Shown: positions 16,875 through 26,662 of the stretch, piece after piece
Layout: each line of letters begins with the position of its first letter
How positions within the stretch are numbered: position 1 is the first letter of the stretch
From: Acidobacteriota bacterium
Lineage (GTDB): Bacteria; Acidobacteriota; Holophagae; Holophagales; Holophagaceae
Reading direction: 5' to 3'
Length of the DNA stretch: 64,000 nucleotides
Assembly: GCA_016192145.1 (NCBI GenBank)
Contig: JACPUT010000006.1
Coordinates: 62,001 to 126,000 of the forward strand
Program-made: the position numbers and the translations under genes
Notes under the pieces: model-generated
Told to the model about the DNA's origin: nothing
The model's input: the letters and a program-made list of their open reading frames with translations, nothing else
The model's database searches: none

Positions 16875-17693
16875 ATGACTTCCATTTTGAACAACGTGGC
16901 CGCGCTGGGGGCCAGCCGCCAGCTCGGCATCACCGGTAGCGGGCTCGAGCGCACCATCCAGCGCCTCACCACCGGCAAGCGCATCAACCAGGCTTCGGAC
17001 GACGCGGCCGGGTTGGGCATCAGCAACCTCCTCGGCGCGGACATCCGCATCGCCGTGCAAGGTCGCCGGAACGCCAATGACGGCATCAGCTACTTCCAGG
17101 TGGCGGATGGCGTGCTGGAAGAGGTGACGAGCCTGCTGACCCGCGCCGCGGAGCTCGCTCAGCAATCGCAGACGGGCACCATCAGCGCCACCAACCGCTC
17201 CAACATCGACGCCGAGTTCCAGAACATCATCACGACCATCGCCGACATCGGCCAGAGCACCACCTTCAATGGCCAGTCCGTATTCACGGGCGGGACCCTC
17301 ACCGTGGCCGTGGCCGGTTTCAGCCCGGTGGCCGTCTCCATCGCCACCATCAGCACGAGCTCCACCGCGGCCCTGGGCCTCACGGCGGGCGTGAGCAGCC
17401 TGACCACCCAGGCGGGTGCCGCCGGCGTGGCTGCGATCCTCACCGCCGCGTTGACCTCGGTGTCGAACGTCCGGGCGACCATCGGCGCCGGGCAGCAACA
17501 GCTCTCCTCGGTGGCCAACGCCCTGGGCATCCAGGTGGAGAACTTCACCGCGGCCTTCTCCCAGATCCGGGACGCGGACATCGCGGACGAGGTCATCAAG
17601 CTCAACAAGTTCCAGATCCTCAACCAGAGCGGCACCAGCGCCCTGCAACAGGCCAACCAGGCTCAGCAGAGCATCCTGAAGCTCCTGCAGTAG
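16875..17693 (+). CDS. fliC: Flagellin
   Basis: A 272-residue flagellar filament protein. The N-terminal D0/D1 region (LNNVAALGASRQL, then LTTGKRINQASDDAAGLGIS) and C-terminal D0/D1 region (QIRDADIADEVIKLNKFQIL, ending SILKLLQ) are canonical. The variable middle is short and rich in Ala, Thr and Ser. The ribosome site AAGGAGG at 16864-16870 is near perfect. The gene stands alone, with its own sigma-54 promoter and terminator, between the two halves of the nuo operon. A PseG-like protein that could contribute to flagellin glycosylation is encoded at 42.4 kb. Confidence 0.95.
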   Translation: MTSILNNVAALGASRQLGITGSGLERTIQRLTTGKRINQASDDAAGLGISNLLGADIRIAVQGRRNANDGISYFQVADGVLEEVTSLLTRAAELAQQSQTGTISATNRSNIDAEFQNIITTIADIGQSTTFNGQSVFTGGTLTVAVAGFSPVAVSIATISTSSTAALGLTAGVSSLTTQAGAAGVAAILTAALTSVSNVRATIGAGQQQLSSVANALGIQVENFTAAFSQIRDADIADEVIKLNKFQILNQSGTSALQQANQAQQSILKLLQ

Positions 17694-17710
17694 CGGCGGG
17701 GGAACCCGCA

Positions 17711-17740
17711 CGAAGGGCGGGCCGAGGGGCCCGCCCTTCG
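17711..17740 (+). terminator. Flagellin terminator
   Basis: A perfect 13-bp stem (CGAAGGGCGGGCC and complement) with loop GAGG, 18 bases after the stop. There is no clear T run; it may serve both convergent genes. Confidence 0.72.
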
Positions 17741-17754
17741 TCGCGTTGGGACGT

Positions 17755-18255
17755 TCAGTCCTTTTCGACGGTGCGAAGGCGTTCCCTCAGGCCATTCCGC
17801 AGCCGTTCGAGCAATTCCAGCAGGTGGGAGCGGTCCTCCTCGGAGAGGCCCTCGGCGACCTCCGCACACAGCTCATCGTGGCTGTTGTGGATCCGGGCCT
17901 CCAGGGCGAGGCCCTCGGAGGTGATGCGGATGCGGCTGCCCCGGCGGTCCGCGGGGTTTTCGCAGCGGGCCACGAGGCCCTGGGCGGCCAGGCGGTTCAC
18001 CAAGCGCGGGACGTCGGCGAAGCGGTAGATCATCCGGGTGCGGAGGTCCCGGATCAAGTAGCCCTCGGGAGGCCCCCCCTTCAGGATGCGGAGCACGTTG
18101 AACTGCTGATCCGTGATCCCGGCGCCTTCGAAGAGGGCCTTCTCGAAGAGCCGCCCCACGTATTCCCGGGTGAGGAGGACACCCAGGGCGAGTTCGTGGC
18201 CAGGAGCCAGGGGGCGGGTGATTTTGAGTTCGTCCCTTAGGTGCATGCCCTTCAT
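17755..18255 (-). CDS. MarR-family transcriptional regulator
   Basis: A 166-residue winged-helix regulator. Recognition features are ITDQQFNVLRILKG near residue 48, LVNRLAAQGLVARCENPADRRGSRIRIT near 85 (helix 3 and wing with the Asp-Arg-Arg motif), then the dimerisation helix. It is divergent from yceI and the shared promoter carries palindromes, so autoregulation plus control of yceI is likely. Start could be 18255 or 18246. Confidence 0.88.
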   Translation of the reverse strand: MKGMHLRDELKITRPLAPGHELALGVLLTREYVGRLFEKALFEGAGITDQQFNVLRILKGGPPEGYLIRDLRTRMIYRFADVPRLVNRLAAQGLVARCENPADRRGSRIRITSEGLALEARIHNSHDELCAEVAEGLSEEDRSHLLELLERLRNGLRERLRTVEKD

Positions 18256-18275
18256 CCTACTGGCATTCAAAAAAG

Positions 18276-18307
18276 ATGTTGCAACATTCAATTTGAATAC
18301 CTATGCT
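18276..18307. promoter_or_regulatory. yceI promoter with overlapping palindromic operators
   Basis: ATGTTGCAACAT (18276-18287) is a perfect 12-bp palindrome and ATTCAATTTGAAT (18286-18298) is a perfect palindrome around one central base, typical of MarR operators. A -35 TTGCAA (18279-18284) and -10 TATGCT (18302-18307) are spaced 17 bases and face yceI, so a bound regulator would cover the -35 and spacer. Confidence 0.65.
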
Positions 18308-18332
18308 GGGGATCTCTCATTAGGAGGCAATC

Positions 18333-18917
18333 ATGCGTTCCCTGTTCCGTACTTTCCTTCCCGCCCTGGTCTTGTTGGCTCCCCTGGCCGCCCAGGACAC
18401 CTACAAGATCGACGCGGTCCACAGCGAGGTCAGCTTCAAGGTCCGCCACCTGGTGGCCAAGACCAGTGGCCGGTTCACCAAGTTCGAAGGCACCGTGAAC
18501 GTCGACACCAAGGACATCACCAAGTCCACGGTGGAGGTGAAGATCGATGCCGCCAGCGTTAACACCGATAACGAAGGCCGCGACAAGCACCTGCGCACCG
18601 CGGATTTCTTCGATGTGGAGAAGTTCCCCACCATCACCTTCAAGAGCACCTCGGTGAAGGAAGTCGCCAAGGGCATGCTGGAGGTCACCGGTGACTTCAC
18701 GATGCGCGGCGTCACCAAGCGCATCACCTTCCCCATCAGCAACGCGGGCACCCGCGCGGGCATGCGCCCCGGCTCCGTGGTGGCCGGCTTCATCGATGGC
18801 GCCCTGAAGATCAAGCGCCAGGACTTTGGCATCACCTACGGGCCCGGCGTGTTGGGAGATGACATCGAGATCAGTCTCAACATCGAGGCCGGCAAGGTGG
18901 ACGAGGCCAAGAAGTAA
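18333..18917 (+). CDS. YceI-family periplasmic protein
   Basis: A 194-residue protein with a signal peptide (cleavage about LAAQ-D at 21) and a lipocalin-like YceI domain (YKIDAVHSEVSFKVRHLV, GTVNVDTKDITKSTVEVKI, FDVEKFPTITFKSTSV, GVTKRITFP). Family members bind polyisoprenoids in the periplasm. AGGAGG lies 5' of the ATG. It is divergently paired with a MarR gene. A strong terminator follows. Confidence 0.93.
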   Translation: MRSLFRTFLPALVLLAPLAAQDTYKIDAVHSEVSFKVRHLVAKTSGRFTKFEGTVNVDTKDITKSTVEVKIDAASVNTDNEGRDKHLRTADFFDVEKFPTITFKSTSVKEVAKGMLEVTGDFTMRGVTKRITFPISNAGTRAGMRPGSVVAGFIDGALKIKRQDFGITYGPGVLGDDIEISLNIEAGKVDEAKK

Positions 18918-18944
18918 GGCTGGCGCCCTCAGGTTGGAGGCCTA

Positions 18945-18970
18945 AGCTCCGGGGAGCCATCCCCGGAGCT
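18945..18970 (+). terminator. yceI terminator
   Basis: AGCTCCGGGG/CCCCGGAGCT, a perfect 10-bp stem with a 6-base loop, then TTTCCTTT. Confidence 0.9.
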
Positions 18971-18996
18971 TTTCCTTTGGGGGACCCGGAGGTCCT

Positions 18997-19233
18997 ATGC
19001 CCGAGCCCACCATCGCCGCCCGCCATCCCGCCAAGGCCGACCTGGCCCCCGGCACCTACTGGTGGTGCGCCTGCGGCCTCTCCAAGGCCCAGCCCTTCTG
19101 TGACGGATCCCACAAGGGATCGGGCATGGGGCCCCTGAAGCTGGAGGTCCCGGAGGCCCGCGAGTGCTGGCTTTGCCAGTGCAAACACAGCCAGGACAAG
19201 CCCTGGTGTGATGGCACCCACAAGACCCTGTGA
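18997..19233 (+). CDS. CDGSH iron-sulfur domain protein with two motifs
   Basis: A 78-residue protein carrying two CDGSH-type [2Fe-2S] sites: CACGLSKAQPFCDGSH and CQCKHSQDKPWCDGTH, each with three Cys and one His. Tandem CDGSH proteins are small soluble redox or cluster-transfer proteins. Its place 89 bases before nuoE is suggestive but no role in complex I assembly can be shown. Confidence 0.92.
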   Translation: MPEPTIAARHPAKADLAPGTYWWCACGLSKAQPFCDGSHKGSGMGPLKLEVPEARECWLCQCKHSQDKPWCDGTHKTL

Positions 19234-19321
19234 CGGGACTGGAGTTCGCAGGCCTCGCGGAGGGAGCGCCGGGCCCGGTACACTGATGGGTCCCCGATCC
19301 GGGGCTTCACACGGGTCCGCC

Positions 19322-19897
19322 ATGAACCATCCCATGCCCCCCGAAACCTCCGAAGCGCCCCTGGCCCCGGGCCAGCGGCTGCCGCGTTCCGAGCGGAAGG
19401 AGTTCAGCGCCGAGGCGCTGCAGGAGATCGCCGCCATCGCGGCGAAGTATCCCGACAAGCTCGCGGCCACGCTGCCCGCCCTGCACATCGCCCAGCGCGA
19501 GTTCGGTTTCACGAGCCTGGATGCCATGAAGGCCGTGGCCAAGGCCCTCTCCATCCCCGAGGGGCACGTCTTCGGCGTGGCGAGTTTCTACACCATGTAC
19601 CAGAAGCAACCCGTGGGTAAGTATCACCTGCAGGTGTGCACGAACATCAGCTGCGCCCTCAGCGGCGGCGCCCAGCTCCTCGAGAAGGTCTGCCAACGCG
19701 CGGGCGTGCAGCCCGGCGAAGGCCCCAGCAAGGACGGCCTCTGGAGCGTGGAGGAGGTGGAGTGCCTCGCCGCCTGCGGTTCGGGGCCCTGTCTGCAGGT
19801 GAACCACGACATCTACGACGAGTACGTGGACGAGCGGAAGCTCGACGAGATCATGCAGGCCTGCAAGCGCGGCGAGTACCGCGAATGGGCGAAGTGA
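19322..19897 (+). CDS. nuoE: NADH-quinone oxidoreductase subunit E
   Basis: A 191-residue thioredoxin-like subunit holding the N1a [2Fe-2S] cluster. Ligands are visible in VCTNISCAL near residue 105 and VECLAACGSGPC near 146. The N terminus has an extra Pro/Ser-rich segment of about 25 residues. Start at 19322 is chosen by homology. It lies 10 bases ahead of nuoF, 3 kb from nuoD. Confidence 0.95.
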   Translation: MNHPMPPETSEAPLAPGQRLPRSERKEFSAEALQEIAAIAAKYPDKLAATLPALHIAQREFGFTSLDAMKAVAKALSIPEGHVFGVASFYTMYQKQPVGKYHLQVCTNISCALSGGAQLLEKVCQRAGVQPGEGPSKDGLWSVEEVECLAACGSGPCLQVNHDIYDEYVDERKLDEIMQACKRGEYREWAK

Positions 19898-19907
19898 GGA
19901 TATGACG

Positions 19908-21275
<1,368 letters not shown>

Positions 21276-21294
21276 GGTCCCGCTAGGGACCTCG

Positions 21295-21404
21295 GGTCCT
21301 TGGTCGTCGGGTCCTTAGTCCTTAGTCCTTAGTCCTTAGTTGGGTACGGCCGCTCGAACGGCACGGATCAGCCAAGGACCAGGGACTAAGGACTAAGGGC
21401 TAAA
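21295..21404. repeat. TCCTTAG-type heptad inverted repeat
   Basis: Left arm 21295-21339 contains four consecutive TCCTTAG heptads. The right arm (21371-21404) carries the complementary CTAAGGA units, and the intervening 31 bases are GC-rich (TTGGGTACGGCCGCTCG). It lies between nuoF and a convergent gene. Confidence 0.9.
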
Positions 21405-21411
21405 GTCTTCT

Positions 21412-21909
21412 TCAGCCCTTGCTGAACAGGATCTCGTACTTCACGGGGTGCTGGAGGCGGTGGCTGACCACTTCAACGGCCATGCGGAGCGTCTTCCCGT
21501 CGGGGCCCACGATGAAGGTGTTCACGCGCCGGCCATCCTTGCCCTGGATGGTCTGGATCATCTTCTTGCCGTCGATCTTCATGGTGACCTGGAAGGTCTC
21601 CTTATCCTCGCGGGTCCAGGGCATGGGCTGCTTCAGGCTGAGGTGCAGGGCGGGGCGGTTGTCCATCTGCATGGAGAGGCCGTCGCCTTCCGTGGCGATG
21701 ACGAGCTTGTCGTAGAGCGGATTCACGGAGGTGAGCCGGTACTGGGCCCAGGAGCGCTCCAGGAAGGGCATGTGCTCGATGGCATCTTGGATGGAGGGGC
21801 CGGGATCCACGCGGCCGAGCTGGGTCCAGGTGCCGAGGAAGGGGGCGGGATCGCTGGCGGCGACGGGCATCACAAGGGCGGGGATAAGGGCGAGCAGGGA
21901 AAGGTTCAT
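21412..21909 (-). CDS. Secreted protein of unknown function
   Basis: A 165-residue protein with a signal peptide (MNLSLLALIPALVMPVAASD). The mature part begins PFLGTWTQLGRVDPG and is rich in beta strands (TFQVTMKIDGKKMIQTIQG, RRVNTFIVGPDGKTLRM), reminiscent of small lipocalin-like barrels. No family is recognised with confidence. AGGAGG precedes the ATG at 21909. It is divergent from a TetR regulator with about 64 bases between, so that regulator may control it. Confidence 0.75.
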   Translation of the reverse strand: MNLSLLALIPALVMPVAASDPAPFLGTWTQLGRVDPGPSIQDAIEHMPFLERSWAQYRLTSVNPLYDKLVIATEGDGLSMQMDNRPALHLSLKQPMPWTREDKETFQVTMKIDGKKMIQTIQGKDGRRVNTFIVGPDGKTLRMAVEVVSHRLQHPVKYEILFSKG

Positions 21910-21973
21910 GGCGGCCTCCTCGGGCGATACCCCTAGAATCGGACCTAGCCCCCCAACCTTGAAACTCGCATCC

Positions 21974-22576
21974 ATGACCCCCCTCTCGAACCGCCGAAAC
22001 CCACGCCAGGAAAGGGCCCGCGCCACCGTGGACGCCGTTCTGGAGGCGGCGGCTCAGGTTCTGGAGGCCAAGGGGCTCAAAGGCGCCACCACCAACGCCA
22101 TCGCCGAGCGGGCGGGGGTGAGCGTGGGCAGCCTGTATCAGTACTTTCCGGACAAGGGCTCCCTCGTGCTGGCCCTCTACGAGCGGCACCTGGCCCTGCT
22201 GGAGCCCGCCATGGCGGCCCGCTTCCGGGAGGCCGAGGGCCTGAGCCTGGAGGACGCCGTGCCCCACCTCATCGGCGGCCTGGTGGGCCTCTACCGGGCC
22301 CGCCCCTCCCTGCATCGGGTGCTGGTGGAGGAAGTGCCCCACCTGCATGGGGATGCCCGCACCCGGGAGGCGGAGGCGGCCCTGCTGGCGCGGGTGCTCG
22401 GCTTCCTGAAGGCCCGTCGCGACGAGGTGCGGCATCCGAATCCCGACCTGGCGGCCTCGGTGGTGGTGTCCACCGTGGAGGCCCTGACCCATGCGGCGGC
22501 GCGGGAAGGCCGGCTTCAGGAGGCGGAACTCCTGCCGGAGCTCACGCGCCTCGTGCTCGCCTACCTGCGGGGATGA
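21974..22576 (+). CDS. TetR/AcrR-family transcriptional regulator
   Basis: A 200-residue regulator. The N-terminal HTH is clear at about residues 15-60 (ATVDAVLEAAAQVLEAKGLK, TNAIAERAGVSVGSLYQYFP). The C-terminal ligand domain is of the TetR_C type. It is divergent from a secreted-protein gene, its likely target. The frame is open further upstream but ATG 21974 starts the canonical N terminus. Confidence 0.92.
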   Translation: MTPLSNRRNPRQERARATVDAVLEAAAQVLEAKGLKGATTNAIAERAGVSVGSLYQYFPDKGSLVLALYERHLALLEPAMAARFREAEGLSLEDAVPHLIGGLVGLYRARPSLHRVLVEEVPHLHGDARTREAEAALLARVLGFLKARRDEVRHPNPDLAASVVVSTVEALTHAAAREGRLQEAELLPELTRLVLAYLRG

Positions 22577-22612
22577 GCCGAGGAGAAATCACGGCAAGCC
22601 CAGGCGAAAAAA

Positions 22613-22648
22613 GATGAACCAGTGATGAACCAGTGATGAACAGTGATG
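22613..22648 (+). repeat. Short tandem repeat
   Basis: Three direct copies of an 11-base unit GATGAACCAGT, the last lacking one base, between the TetR gene and argF. It has no coding role that can be seen. Confidence 0.8.
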
Positions 22649-22746
22649 GGGTTCTCGAACTGACGTCACCGATCGGGGGGGGGGCCGCATTCCGACGCGT
22701 TGGCCCCCCTTCTCCCTTTTCGAATTCACCTTCCGGCGCGCCGGCC

Positions 22747-23679
22747 TCAGTCCTTCTTCATGAGGTGGTACATGATCGCCTTTTGCGCATGCAGGCGGTT
22801 CTCGGCCTCGTCGTAGATCAGGCTCTTGGGGCCGTCGATGACGTCCGCATCCACCTCGTAGCCGCGGTAGGCGGGGAGGCAGTGGAGGAAGATGGCGTCC
22901 TTGCCGGCGGCTTCCATGACTTCGTTGGTCACGCCGAAGCCCTTGAAGGCGGCCATGCGCTCGGCCTTCTCCTCCTCCATGCCCATGGAGATCCAGGTGT
23001 CGGTGATGACGATGTGGCTGCCGGCCACGCCGCCCATCACGTCATCCGTGAGCACGAGCTTCGTGCCCTGGGCGGCGTGGTCGGCCTCGGCGCCCGTGAT
23101 GATGTCGGCGTTGGGGTAGTACTTGGGATCCTTGGGGGTGATGATCGTGCAGTCCATCCCCACCTTGCCGGCGCCCTGCATGTAGGAGTGGGCCATGTTG
23201 TTGCCGTCGCCGAGGTAGGTCATCTTCAGGCCCTTGAGGGTGCCGAAGTGCTCCCGGATGGTCTGCAGGTCCGCCATGATCTGGCAGGGGTGCTCCAGAT
23301 CCGTGAGGCCGTTGATGACGGGCACGGTGCCGAACTTGGCGAGGTCCGTCACGGTCTGGTGGGCGAAGGTTCTAGCCATGATGCCCTGCACGTAGCGGCT
23401 CAGCACGGCGGCGGTGTCGGAGATGGGCTCGCCGCGGCCCAGCTGGATATCGCGGGAGGAGAGGAACTGGGCGGCGCCGCCCAGCTGGTACATGCCCGCC
23501 TCGAAGCTCACGCGGGTGCGCGTGGAGCTCTTCTCGAAGATCATCGCGAGCACCTGGCCCTTGAGCGCCTTGCGGAAGCGCTTGGGGTGCTTCTTGATCT
23601 CGGCGGCCGTATCAAGGAGCTCCTTGATCTCGGCGGCGGAGTAGTCGTTCAGGGACAGGAAATGGCGATTCTTGATCAC
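22747..23679 (-). CDS. argF: Ornithine carbamoyltransferase
   Basis: A 310-residue enzyme making citrulline from ornithine and carbamoyl phosphate in arginine synthesis. Signatures: carbamoyl phosphate site EKSSTRTRVSFE near residue 49, HPCQIMADL near 131 and catalytic Cys in HCLPAYRG near 268. Length and order match OTC; the ornithine-binding SMG motif (WISMGMEEE) is present near 230. No other arg genes lie nearby. Confidence 0.95.
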   Translation of the reverse strand: MIKNRHFLSLNDYSAAEIKELLDTAAEIKKHPKRFRKALKGQVLAMIFEKSSTRTRVSFEAGMYQLGGAAQFLSSRDIQLGRGEPISDTAAVLSRYVQGIMARTFAHQTVTDLAKFGTVPVINGLTDLEHPCQIMADLQTIREHFGTLKGLKMTYLGDGNNMAHSYMQGAGKVGMDCTIITPKDPKYYPNADIITGAEADHAAQGTKLVLTDDVMGGVAGSHIVITDTWISMGMEEEKAERMAAFKGFGVTNEVMEAAGKDAIFLHCLPAYRGYEVDADVIDGPKSLIYDEAENRLHAQKAIMYHLMKKD

Positions 23680-23768
23680 GAGACGCTCCCAAAGGAGCAG
23701 TTTAACGCCGCCTCGCGGGAGACCGGAGTCTCAGGTTGGCGGGGAGGGCCAGCTTGGGCGTGGAATTT

Positions 23769-23847
23769 AACCGCGAATGACGCGAATGAACGCGAATGGG
23801 ACACGGCCAGTGTCTTTCATTCGCGTAAATTCGCGTCATTCGCGGTT
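23769..23847. repeat. GCGAAT-type intergenic inverted repeat, copy 2
   Basis: The same arms as at 2478-2551 (AACCGCGAATGACGCGAAT and complement), with a loop of different sequence. It sits between argF and the epimerase-like gene. Confidence 0.9.
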
Positions 23848-23854
23848 CCAGCTA

Positions 23855-24976
23855 TTAGCCCACCTTCGGCTTTTGCGAAGCCCTGAAGTCGGCGATGACC
23901 TTGGCTTCCTGCTCGGGGGTGGGGCCGGCCAGCTTGGTGCGGCCCTTCTCCACGCCCAGCTGGGTCTGGTACCAGGCGAGGGTGTCCTTCACCGTCTGTT
24001 CGGCGCTCCTGAACTTCAGGCCGGCCTTCATCGCCCGGGCGTTGCTCCAGGTGTGGAAGCCCTTGGTATCCCCCACGGGGGGAGCCCAGATGGGGAAGTC
24101 GAGCCCCTCCTGCTTCACGACGAACTCGGTGGGGATCCACACGGGGGTGGCGGGTTTCGAGGCGCCCTTCACGCAGGCGTCGATGACGCGGCCCCAGCGC
24201 AGGGGCTTCTCGGGGCCGCAGGCGTTGAAGACGCCCGTGATGTTGGCTTCCGAGAGGTGGATGATCCACTCCGCCAGATCCCGCACGTCGATGATCTGGA
24301 GGGGATCCTCGGGCGTGCCGGGCACGGCCACTTCGCCGCCCTTGTCGAAGCGCACGGGCCAGTAGGTGAAACGGCCCGAGTAGTCATCGGGGCCCACGAT
24401 GTAGCCGGGGCGGATGATGGTGGTGCGGCCGGGCATGGCGGCCTGAGCCGCTTGTTCGCTGAGGGCCTTGAGTCCGCCGTAGTTCTGAAACTCCTTGCCC
24501 ATCTCCTCCACGGTGGGATCCGCCAGGGTGGCGGTGGGGGCGTCCTCCGTGCCGTTGACGGGATTCGGCTCCTTGTAGGCGGAGATGCTGGAGAGGTGGA
24601 TGTACTGGCGCACGCGCTTGGCCAGCAGCTCCGCCGAGGATTTCACGTGGCGGGGGTAGTGGCCGGAATCATCGATGACCACGTCCCACTCGCCCGTCTC
24701 CAGGCTCTTCAGGCCCTCGCCCTTTTTGGGATCGCGATCGCCCTGCCGCTTCTCGATGTCGGGGAAGAGGCCGGGGCGCGTCCTGCCGCGGTTGAACAGG
24801 GTGAGCTTGTGGCCCCGGGCCTGGGCGGCCAGCACGAGGGCGGGGCCCAGGAAGCCCGTGCCGCCCAGGATGAGGATGCGCAGGGGCTTGGGGGCGAGCG
24901 TCGTATGGCCGAGCAGGCGGGCGCCCGTGGCGGCCGCGGCGGAAGCGAGCAGGAAGGTGCGGCGGTCCAGGGTCAT
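23855..24976 (-). CDS. Tat-exported NAD-dependent epimerase/dehydratase-like protein
   Basis: A 373-residue extended SDR. It starts with a twin-arginine signal (DRRTFLLASAAAATGARLLG), then the Rossmann motif ILGGTGFLGPAL near residue 38. HLSSISAYKEPNP and NYGGLKALSE near 165 stand in the place of the catalytic Tyr-Lys (Y-GGLK). Export by Tat with folded cofactor is likely. Relatives are annotated as epimerases, and substrate is unknown. It is divergent from the transporter gene. Confidence 0.85.
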   Translation of the reverse strand: MTLDRRTFLLASAAAATGARLLGHTTLAPKPLRILILGGTGFLGPALVLAAQARGHKLTLFNRGRTRPGLFPDIEKRQGDRDPKKGEGLKSLETGEWDVVIDDSGHYPRHVKSSAELLAKRVRQYIHLSSISAYKEPNPVNGTEDAPTATLADPTVEEMGKEFQNYGGLKALSEQAAQAAMPGRTTIIRPGYIVGPDDYSGRFTYWPVRFDKGGEVAVPGTPEDPLQIIDVRDLAEWIIHLSEANITGVFNACGPEKPLRWGRVIDACVKGASKPATPVWIPTEFVVKQEGLDFPIWAPPVGDTKGFHTWSNARAMKAGLKFRSAEQTVKDTLAWYQTQLGVEKGRTKLAGPTPEQEAKVIADFRASQKPKVG

Positions 24977-25111
24977 GGTTCCTCCGGAGGGGATGGAAGG
25001 AGCATCCTCCCAATCGGACCCAGCCTCAAATCAAGGGGACCAAGTGCATCGGGGCGGGGGTCAATCCAAGAGGGCCTGCCCGTACTCTGGAGGGGCCATC
25101 TTCGGAGCCCC

Positions 25112-26368
25112 ATGCGCGCCCTTCGCCGACTCGTGATGCTGGAGCCGGAGGAAGGTCCCCTCCTCGGCTGGGCCACGGCCTACTTCTTTCTCCTGCTCCT
25201 GAGCTTCTACCTGCTGCGGCCCCTGCGCGAGGCCATGGGCATCGCCCGGGGCGCGGACAAGCTGCCCTGGCTCATGACGGGCACCATGCTGGCGATGCTG
25301 CTGTCCAATCCCATCTATGCCGCCCTGGTGAGCCGCTGGCCCCGGCGCACCTTCCTGCCCGCCACCTGCCGCTTCTTCGCGCTGAACATGCTGCTGCTGG
25401 CCCTGCTCTTCAAGGTGCTGCCCGGCCACGGCGGCACGACCCTGGGTTACGTGTTCTACATCTGGGTGAGCGTCTTCAACCTCTTCGTCGTGGCGGGGTT
25501 CTGGGGCCTCATGGCGGATGTGTTCGCGGAGGGCCAAGGCCGCCGCCTCTTCGGCTTCATCTCCGTGGGGGGCACGCTGGGGGCCATGGCGGGGGCGGCG
25601 CTCACGGATGCGCTCAGCCGCCGGGTTCCGCCCGCGGTGTTCTTCCTCGTGGCGGCGGTCGCCTTGGAAGGCGCCACCCGCTGCATGCTGGCGCTCCTGG
25701 CCAAGGGGGCCCTGGATCGCCCGGGCAGCCGTGAGCCGGGGCCCAAGCCCCTGGAGGGCCTGCGGCTGATCTGGAAGTCGAGCTACCTGCAGAACCTCGT
25801 GGCCTACATGCTGCTCTTCACCATCACCTCCACGCTGCTGTACCTGAAGCAGGGGGAGATCGTCGCCAAGTCCTTCGCCACCCAGGCCGCGCGCACCAGC
25901 GCCTTCGCGCGCATCGACATCTGGACGAACGCCCTCACGCTCACGACGCAGCTCTTCCTCACGAGCCGCGTGGTCACGCGCTTTGGCGTGGCGCCCGTGT
26001 TGGTGATGCTGCCCCTCCTCACCCTGCTGGGTTTCGGCGCCCTGTGGATCTGGCCCCTCTTCGGCACCCTAGCCGCCGTGATGGTGCTCCGGCGCGGCCT
26101 CCATTACGCCCTCGATCGCCCGGCCCGGGAGCTGCTCTACATCCCCCTGGGGCCCGAGGAGAAGTACAAGAGCAAGGCCTTCATCGACACCTTCATCTTC
26201 CGCGCCGGCGACGTGATGGGCGTATGGCTGCCCACCTTGCTGGCCTCCGTCGCGGTGGCCCTTGCGCCCATCGCCCTGGCCCTCTCCGGCACCTGGATCG
26301 GGTGCAGTCTCTGGCTGGGGCGCCTCCGCTCTAGAATGGGAGCATGCGACGGCACCTCCGCCTCCTGA
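25112..26368 (+). CDS. Tlc-like (ATP/ADP translocase-type) MFS transporter
   Basis: A 418-residue membrane protein with about 10-12 hydrophobic segments. Features include SFYLLRPLREAMGI near residue 32, typical of the NTP/NDP exchanger-like family, FVVAGFWGLMADVF near 133 and YIPLGPEEKYKSKAFIDTFI near 345. In parasites this family imports host ATP; in free-living acidobacteria the substrate is unknown. The ATG at 25112 is chosen because the long upstream frame is antisense to another gene. It overlaps the next gene by 25 nt. Confidence 0.85.
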   Translation: MRALRRLVMLEPEEGPLLGWATAYFFLLLLSFYLLRPLREAMGIARGADKLPWLMTGTMLAMLLSNPIYAALVSRWPRRTFLPATCRFFALNMLLLALLFKVLPGHGGTTLGYVFYIWVSVFNLFVVAGFWGLMADVFAEGQGRRLFGFISVGGTLGAMAGAALTDALSRRVPPAVFFLVAAVALEGATRCMLALLAKGALDRPGSREPGPKPLEGLRLIWKSSYLQNLVAYMLLFTITSTLLYLKQGEIVAKSFATQAARTSAFARIDIWTNALTLTTQLFLTSRVVTRFGVAPVLVMLPLLTLLGFGALWIWPLFGTLAAVMVLRRGLHYALDRPARELLYIPLGPEEKYKSKAFIDTFIFRAGDVMGVWLPTLLASVAVALAPIALALSGTWIGCSLWLGRLRSRMGACDGTSAS

Positions 26369-26640
26369 TGACCCCGAGCCTCGCGGCGATGGCGCTGCTC
26401 CTGGCCACCGCCTGCGACACGACGCGATCCACGGTCCTGCCCGATTTCCGAGCCAAGGCCGTGGAGGCGGTGCGCTCCACCTTCGACGCCCGGGCGGCGC
26501 GGGTGGAAACCCACAAGGCCAAGCACCTGTACGAAGTGAAACTTTGGATGAAGGATCCTACCTCCGGCCGAGAGCGCCTGGCGGCCACCTGCTGGTTCGA
26601 CGAAAACCGGCGGCTCGTGCTCGTCCGCTACGCGGAGTGA
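26344..26640 (+). CDS. Small putative lipoprotein
   Basis: A 98-residue protein with a signal sequence and lipobox (LLLATAC, Cys 24). The mature part (FRAKAVEAVRSTFDARAARV ... AATCWFDENRRLVLVRYAE) is not recognised. It starts inside the 3' end of the transporter gene, so translation may be coupled. Confidence 0.65.
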   Translation: MRRHLRLLMTPSLAAMALLLATACDTTRSTVLPDFRAKAVEAVRSTFDARAARVETHKAKHLYEVKLWMKDPTSGRERLAATCWFDENRRLVLVRYAE

Positions 26641-26662
26641 AACGGCGTACCCCGCTTTAACA

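Noticed and set aside
23777-25111. Upstream extension of the transporter reading frame
   Set aside because: It is antisense to the Tat-exported epimerase-like gene and begins in a repeat; the transporter fold starts at 25112.
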